This document shows, piece by piece, positions 7,121-9,850 of a stretch of DNA of 9,850 bases; position 1 is the first letter of the stretch, and every line of letters begins with the position of its first letter. The stretch comes from an uncultured bacterium (GTDB taxonomy: Bacteria; Pseudomonadota; Gammaproteobacteria; Burkholderiales; Burkholderiaceae_D), in contig CAIQLE010000222.1 in the NCBI GenBank assembly GCA_903872555.1, positions 1 to 9,850 on the forward strand, read 5' to 3'. The translations under genes were made by a program, and so were the position numbers. The notes beneath the pieces were generated by a model. The model saw nothing but the letters and a program-made list of their open reading frames with translations, did not search any database and had not been told where the DNA came from.

Positions 7121-7589
7121 TCTTCGCTCCTTTACGAGAGATTTCGACCGCGCGCTGAACCGCACCAACGATTCGGGAATAGGTGGCGCAACGGCAAAGA
7201 TTGCCGTTCATGCCATCAACGATTTGTTTTTCAGTGGGATTAGGGTTGTCAGCCAAAATCGCTGCTGCCTGCATCAGTTGACCAGACTGGCAATAACCGC
7301 ACTGTGGTACCTGATGTTCTATCCAAGCCTGCTGCACCGGATGGGCATGAGCAGGATCGAGACCTTCAATGGTCGTGATCAGGGCATTCTCGGAAACGTC
7401 TTTCAGCTGCACCTGGCAGGAACGAACTGCACGGCCATTGATGTGCACGGTGCAGGCACCACACAGACCCGTACCACAGCCATAGCGAGTACCCGTAAGA
7501 CGTAAATCCTCACGGATCACCCAAAGCAGCGGTGTATCCGGAGGCGCATCAGAAAAATAACTTTGACCATTGATCTTTAGCTGCGGCAT
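7113..7589 (-). CDS. [2Fe-2S] small subunit of the molybdenum hydroxylase (IorA/NicA-type)
   Basis: A 158-residue electron-transfer subunit, the usual length for free-standing small subunits of the isoquinoline 1-oxidoreductase and nicotinate dehydrogenase type. The N-terminal plant-ferredoxin-like domain binds one [2Fe-2S] cluster through Cys38, Cys43, Cys46 and Cys58 (YGCGTGLCGACTVHINGR region). The C-terminal helical domain binds the second through Cys97, Cys100, Cys132 and Cys134 (QCGYCQSGQ and NLCRCATYSRI). All eight ligands are present, so it should be functional. It lacks a signal peptide and presumably leaves the cell bound to the Tat-signal-bearing large subunit, as is known for this family. 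The start ATG at 7589 has AAAAGGGGAA about 6-7 bases upstream on the minus strand. Its TAA overlaps the large-subunit ATG by 8 bases, a sign of coupled translation and 1:1 assembly. No FAD subunit is nearby, which fits the two-subunit class. Confidence 0.95.
   Translation of the reverse strand: MPQLKINGQSYFSDAPPDTPLLWVIREDLRLTGTRYGCGTGLCGACTVHINGRAVRSCQVQLKDVSENALITTIEGLDPAHAHPVQQAWIEHQVPQCGYCQSGQLMQAAAILADNPNPTEKQIVDGMNGNLCRCATYSRIVGAVQRAVEISRKGAKNV
7127..7133 (-). promoter_or_regulatory. Shine-Dalgarno site setting the large-subunit start
   Basis: AAAGGAG on the minus strand, six bases before the ATG at 7120 and inside the end of the small-subunit gene. It is close to the ideal ribosome-binding sequence and decides for 7120 over the upstream in-frame ATG at 7168. 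Confidence 0.8.
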
Positions 7590-7629
7590 GAGATTCCCCT
7601 TTTAATTGAACGGTGGTGTCTGGCGTATT

Positions 7630-7639
7630 CAATGCATTG
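7630..7639. promoter_or_regulatory. Perfect 10-bp palindrome, possible operator
   Basis: CAATGCATTG is a perfect palindrome about 40 bases upstream of the small-subunit ATG, where an operator or the edge of a promoter could lie. A half-site-like GCATTGCC recurs at 7698-7705. Short palindromes also occur by chance, so this is tentative. Confidence 0.25.
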
Positions 7640-7780
7640 CTATCCAACAAAATTCTGGTAAATCGCGGCGAATGACTGACAGAGACATCAGGCCAAAGCA
7701 TTGCCGTATGAATTCAGTATGTGAGAGTTGAACTGTTGGCACATCCACCTGAGGAACAAAGATCCAGCCCCGTAAGTACT

Positions 7781-7815
7781 ACTCCCTTCCCCCCCCAAAA
7801 GAGGGATACGGGAGT
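7781..7815 (-). repeat. GC-rich hairpin with a run of eight C, downstream of the response regulator
   Basis: On the minus strand, ACTCCC and GGGAGT form the outer 6-bp stem. Inside it TCCCTC pairs with GGGGGA (one wobble), around a loop of TTTTGGG. It starts 28 bases after the regulator stop. No T-tract follows, so it is not a standard intrinsic terminator; it may protect the 3' end of the two-component mRNA or assist termination in another way. A rival pairing exists, CCCGTA (7769-7774) with TACGGG (7807-7812), which shares bases with the outer stem. The C8 run (7789-7796) is the longest homopolymer noted here. Confidence 0.55.
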
Positions 7816-7842
7816 GATGCGATTTTGATAAAACCTGAGATG

Positions 7843-8544
7843 CTAGAAATGAACGAAGCCGCGTTTAGCGGCCAGTGCAATGGCCTCTGCGCGACTTGTG
7901 ACATCGAGCTTGGCAAACAAGCTTTTCAAATGACTTTTGACGGTGCTCTCGCTAATGTTAAGCGCCAGCCCAATAGCTTTATTACTCTTGCCCTGAGCAA
8001 GCAACTGGAGAATCTGAATTTCTCTGTCAGTGGGCACTTCTTCACTGACACGCTGCACCAGTTTGGCAGCGATCTTTGCCTGCAAATAGCCCTCACCTGC
8101 ATGAATTGAACGGATGCAGTGGAATAGTTCTTCGGGTTGCACATCCTTGAGCAAATAAGATTGGGCACCTGCTCGCAGACAAGCATAGACGTCTTCGTCA
8201 TGATCAAAGGTCGTCAGCACAATGACCGCGGCTTTTGCATCTTCGGCGCGCAGTTTACGTATCGCTTCCAGTCCGCCGTATTCCGGCATACGCAGATCCA
8301 TCAGAACCACGTCCGGCCGCAGGCTGCGCCAGAGTTCTAATGCTTCCAGTCCATTACAAGCTTCACCTACAACTTCGATGCCATCCTCCATATTGAGAAT
8401 AGCGATCAACCCACGACGAATCAGTGACTGATCATCTGCAATCAATACGCGTATCGGCGAAGCTGCCTTCGACGTTTCGGAAGCGAAGCTTGTGTCCCTT
8501 GGACGTGAACGCAGGGATTTTCCTTGTTCAATCATTGTGTTCAT
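7843..8544 (-). CDS. NarL/LuxR-family response regulator
   Basis: A 233-residue two-component transcription regulator. The receiver domain (about 31-148) has the acidic pair Asp37-Asp38 (LIADDQS), phospho-acceptor Asp83 in LMDLRMP, switch Thr111/Thr112, and Lys133 in YLLKDVQP. The C-terminal LuxR-type helix-turn-helix (about 171-229) carries PTDREIQILQLLAQGKSNKAIG and ISESTVKSHLKSLFAKLDV. An unusual lead of about 30 polar residues precedes the receiver domain. The start is ATG at 8544, or ATG at 8535 three codons later; both overlap the kinase stop (8528-8530). The frame runs open further upstream to 8628, but that part lies wholly inside the kinase gene and has no homology-like content. The overlap implies translational coupling with the kinase. 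Its likely targets are the hydroxylase operon just downstream or genes outside the window; the sequence does not decide. Confidence 0.95.
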   Translation of the reverse strand: MNTMIEQGKSLRSRPRDTSFASETSKAASPIRVLIADDQSLIRRGLIAILNMEDGIEVVGEACNGLEALELWRSLRPDVVLMDLRMPEYGGLEAIRKLRAEDAKAAVIVLTTFDHDEDVYACLRAGAQSYLLKDVQPEELFHCIRSIHAGEGYLQAKIAAKLVQRVSEEVPTDREIQILQLLAQGKSNKAIGLALNISESTVKSHLKSLFAKLDVTSRAEAIALAAKRGFVHF

Positions 8545-9808
8545 TCGGAACAGTGAGAACCATACGCGTACCCTTGCCCATCGTGCTATTAATCGCCAGT
8601 CTGGCTCCGATACGCTCGGCTCGCTCATGCATACCGATCAAACCAAAGCCCTCATGTTCAGGATTAGGAACAAAGCCATCGCCATCGTCGGCCACGCTCA
8701 GCACTAAACGCTCTTCTTCAAAACTCAGTTCTACCAGGACAGCACTAGCCTTGGCGTGCTTGAGCACATTGGTCATGGATTCCTGAGCGATTCTGACGAT
8801 TTCTATACGCATCGATTCAGGTAATAAACGCTTTTCACCGACTAAAGAGAAGCGCACCTCAACAGCGGCAGTCTCTTCTATCATGCGAACCAGATATTGG
8901 AGTTGCGAAGCCAGACAGGAATGACGCGGTATGTTGGGCCTGAGTGAACGGACAGAATTGCGCGCCTCTTCCAGCCCGTCCTGTGCCAGCTCGCGTGCGT
9001 GATCAATATGCACGGAAGCCAGTTCCGTATCTTGTTTTTTGAGCGCACGGTTGGAGGCTTCAAGATTCACAATCACCCCGGTCAGGCCCTGTGCCAGGGT
9101 ATCGTGAATATCACGGGCAATACGGTTGCGCTCTTCCAGTACTGCGGCCAGACGCGCCTTTTCAGATAAACGGGCCATTTGCATCGCCAGTGCTGCCTGA
9201 CCGGCCAGTGCTTCGGCCACACGGATCTGATTGGCCATTTTGGCAGTATCCATGCGATTGCTTCGTATGCATATCCAACCGACCTGCTCGGCACCCACAA
9301 TCATAGGAACCGTCAGCAAGGCTTTCACGCCCAGCGACATGATGTAGGCGCGATTCTGCTCAGGCATGCCCGATACTTCGTAACACAGCATATAGGTCTC
9401 GGCCCCCTGAGCCGGAAAGGTCGAAAGGGGAAGTCCGCCTATGGGTGGTGGACGAAGTACGGCAGGATGCTGCGATTCGTGGGAGGACATGATCTGCCCA
9501 TCCACATACTCAAGATGCAGTCGTGCGGTTCCACTGTCATGGTCTGGAAACCAGAGCGTTCCGCCCACGGCTTCGAGCTGGTCTACGGTGGTCTTCAGAA
9601 CATGCCCCAGATAGGTATCGAGCTTAGATTCACTTGCTAAAAAATCCATGGACTGAATCAGCATCGCCGACTGGTCTCTGGCGAGTTTTTCAGCCAGTCT
9701 GCGCTGCTCAATTTCATTCTTCAGGGTCTTGTTTTCCTCACTGAGTCGCCAGGCTTTTTCTTCACTGGAGGCGAGTTTGGAACGAAGCATGGGCGCAGGA
9801 TCATCCAC
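8528..9808 (-). CDS. GAF-domain sensor histidine kinase of the NarL/DegS (HisKA_3) type; N-terminus may extend past the window
   Basis: At least 426 residues, with no transmembrane segment in the visible part, so a soluble or peripheral sensor. Order: a charged coiled coil (about 13-45), a GAF-like sensory domain (about 58-212), a HisKA_3 dimerisation domain with phospho-acceptor His235 in RIARDIHDTLAQGL, and a HATPase_c domain with N box ESMTNVLKHAKA (Asn347), G1 box DDGDGF (374-379) and G2 box GFGLIGMHERAERIGA (387-402). All catalytic motifs look intact. The start given is a GTG at 9808, with AGGTGA about four bases upstream. The frame stays open to the window edge (9850), so a longer protein with another input domain is possible; ATG at 9790 is a shorter option. 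It is partner to the overlapping regulator gene. The GAF ligand is unknown. Confidence 0.9.
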   Translation of the reverse strand: MDDPAPMLRSKLASSEEKAWRLSEENKTLKNEIEQRRLAEKLARDQSAMLIQSMDFLASESKLDTYLGHVLKTTVDQLEAVGGTLWFPDHDSGTARLHLEYVDGQIMSSHESQHPAVLRPPPIGGLPLSTFPAQGAETYMLCYEVSGMPEQNRAYIMSLGVKALLTVPMIVGAEQVGWICIRSNRMDTAKMANQIRVAEALAGQAALAMQMARLSEKARLAAVLEERNRIARDIHDTLAQGLTGVIVNLEASNRALKKQDTELASVHIDHARELAQDGLEEARNSVRSLRPNIPRHSCLASQLQYLVRMIEETAAVEVRFSLVGEKRLLPESMRIEIVRIAQESMTNVLKHAKASAVLVELSFEEERLVLSVADDGDGFVPNPEHEGFGLIGMHERAERIGARLAINSTMGKGTRMVLTVPNEHND

Positions 9809-9850
9809 AACATCACCTGATGTCAGGGAGTCTGAGCGAGGGAGTAATTG

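Larger units (their letters stand above)
7590..7842. other. Non-coding gap between response regulator and hydroxylase genes, probable promoter region
   Basis: This 253-base stretch has no credible gene. It is the largest gap in the minus-strand run and the only one large enough for a full promoter plus operator ahead of the hydroxylase operon. It holds a GC-rich hairpin near the regulator end (7781-7815), an 8-bp palindrome TGAATTCA (7709-7716), and a 10-bp palindrome CAATGCATTG (7630-7639). I could not pick out a convincing sigma-70 or sigma-54 promoter by eye. A separate promoter here, possibly driven by the upstream response regulator, is inferred from position alone. Confidence 0.5.

Noticed and set aside
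7121..7168. Extended N-terminus of the large subunit from an upstream ATG
   Set aside because: It would add 16 residues ahead of the Tat signal, lacks a good ribosome-binding site and lies inside the small-subunit gene; the ATG at 7120 has an ideal AAAGGAG.
7737..7755. TGGCAC as the -24 element of a sigma-54 promoter
   Set aside because: No GC-containing -12 element follows at the required distance, and it faces away from the hydroxylase genes.
8424..8786. Open frame of 120 codons on the + strand across the kinase/regulator junction
   Set aside because: Antisense to both genes with no protein-like motif; the overlap on the other strand is explained by translational coupling.
9179..9640. Open frame of 153 codons on the + strand
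   Set aside because: Antisense to the GAF kinase, whose motifs are intact across the whole stretch.

Overview
The window looks like part of a Burkholderiales-type betaproteobacterial chromosome. This rests on moderate GC content, a dense layout of short operons, and the gene families present (OFA-type MFS carrier, periplasmic molybdenum hydroxylase, NarL-type two-component pair). The taxonomic guess is inference; no rRNA or other marker gene is present. No CRISPR array, tRNA, rRNA or insertion sequence was seen.

Layout. Positions 1-1687 on the + strand hold the end of an OmpR/PhoB-type response regulator (cut by the window edge) and, with an ATGA overlap, a classical membrane sensor kinase. 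It converges on a long run of minus-strand genes. Read in their own direction these are: a GAF-containing NarL/DegS-type sensor kinase (9808 to 8528, possibly extending past the window edge); its overlapping LuxR/NarL-type response regulator (8544 to 7843); a 253-base non-coding gap; a [2Fe-2S] small subunit (7589 to 7113); a Tat-exported molybdopterin-binding large subunit (7120 to 4667); a 140-base gap with a large imperfect inverted repeat; an amidase-signature hydrolase (4526 to 3117); and an oxalate/formate-type MFS carrier (3044 to 1776). The run ends in a clear intrinsic terminator at 1755-1772.

How the genes may work together. The two Mo/Fe-S subunits form an enzyme of the isoquinoline 1-oxidoreductase / membrane aldehyde dehydrogenase type, which hydroxylates an N-heterocycle or oxidises an aldehyde in the periplasm. 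The amidase could hydrolyse an amide or lactam, and the OFA-family carrier could move an organic anion. Together with the upstream two-component pair this suggests a small inducible catabolic module with an unknown substrate. The order, spacing and single terminator are seen; the shared pathway and its control are inferred.

Most interesting points: the undefined Mo-hydroxylase/amidase/carrier module; a large subunit that departs from the usual IorB-type motifs; the 69-base inverted repeat between large subunit and amidase; a GC-rich hairpin with a run of eight C just downstream of the response regulator; and a + strand sensor kinase with a four-cysteine, AT-rich sensor domain and a weak ATP-binding G1 box.
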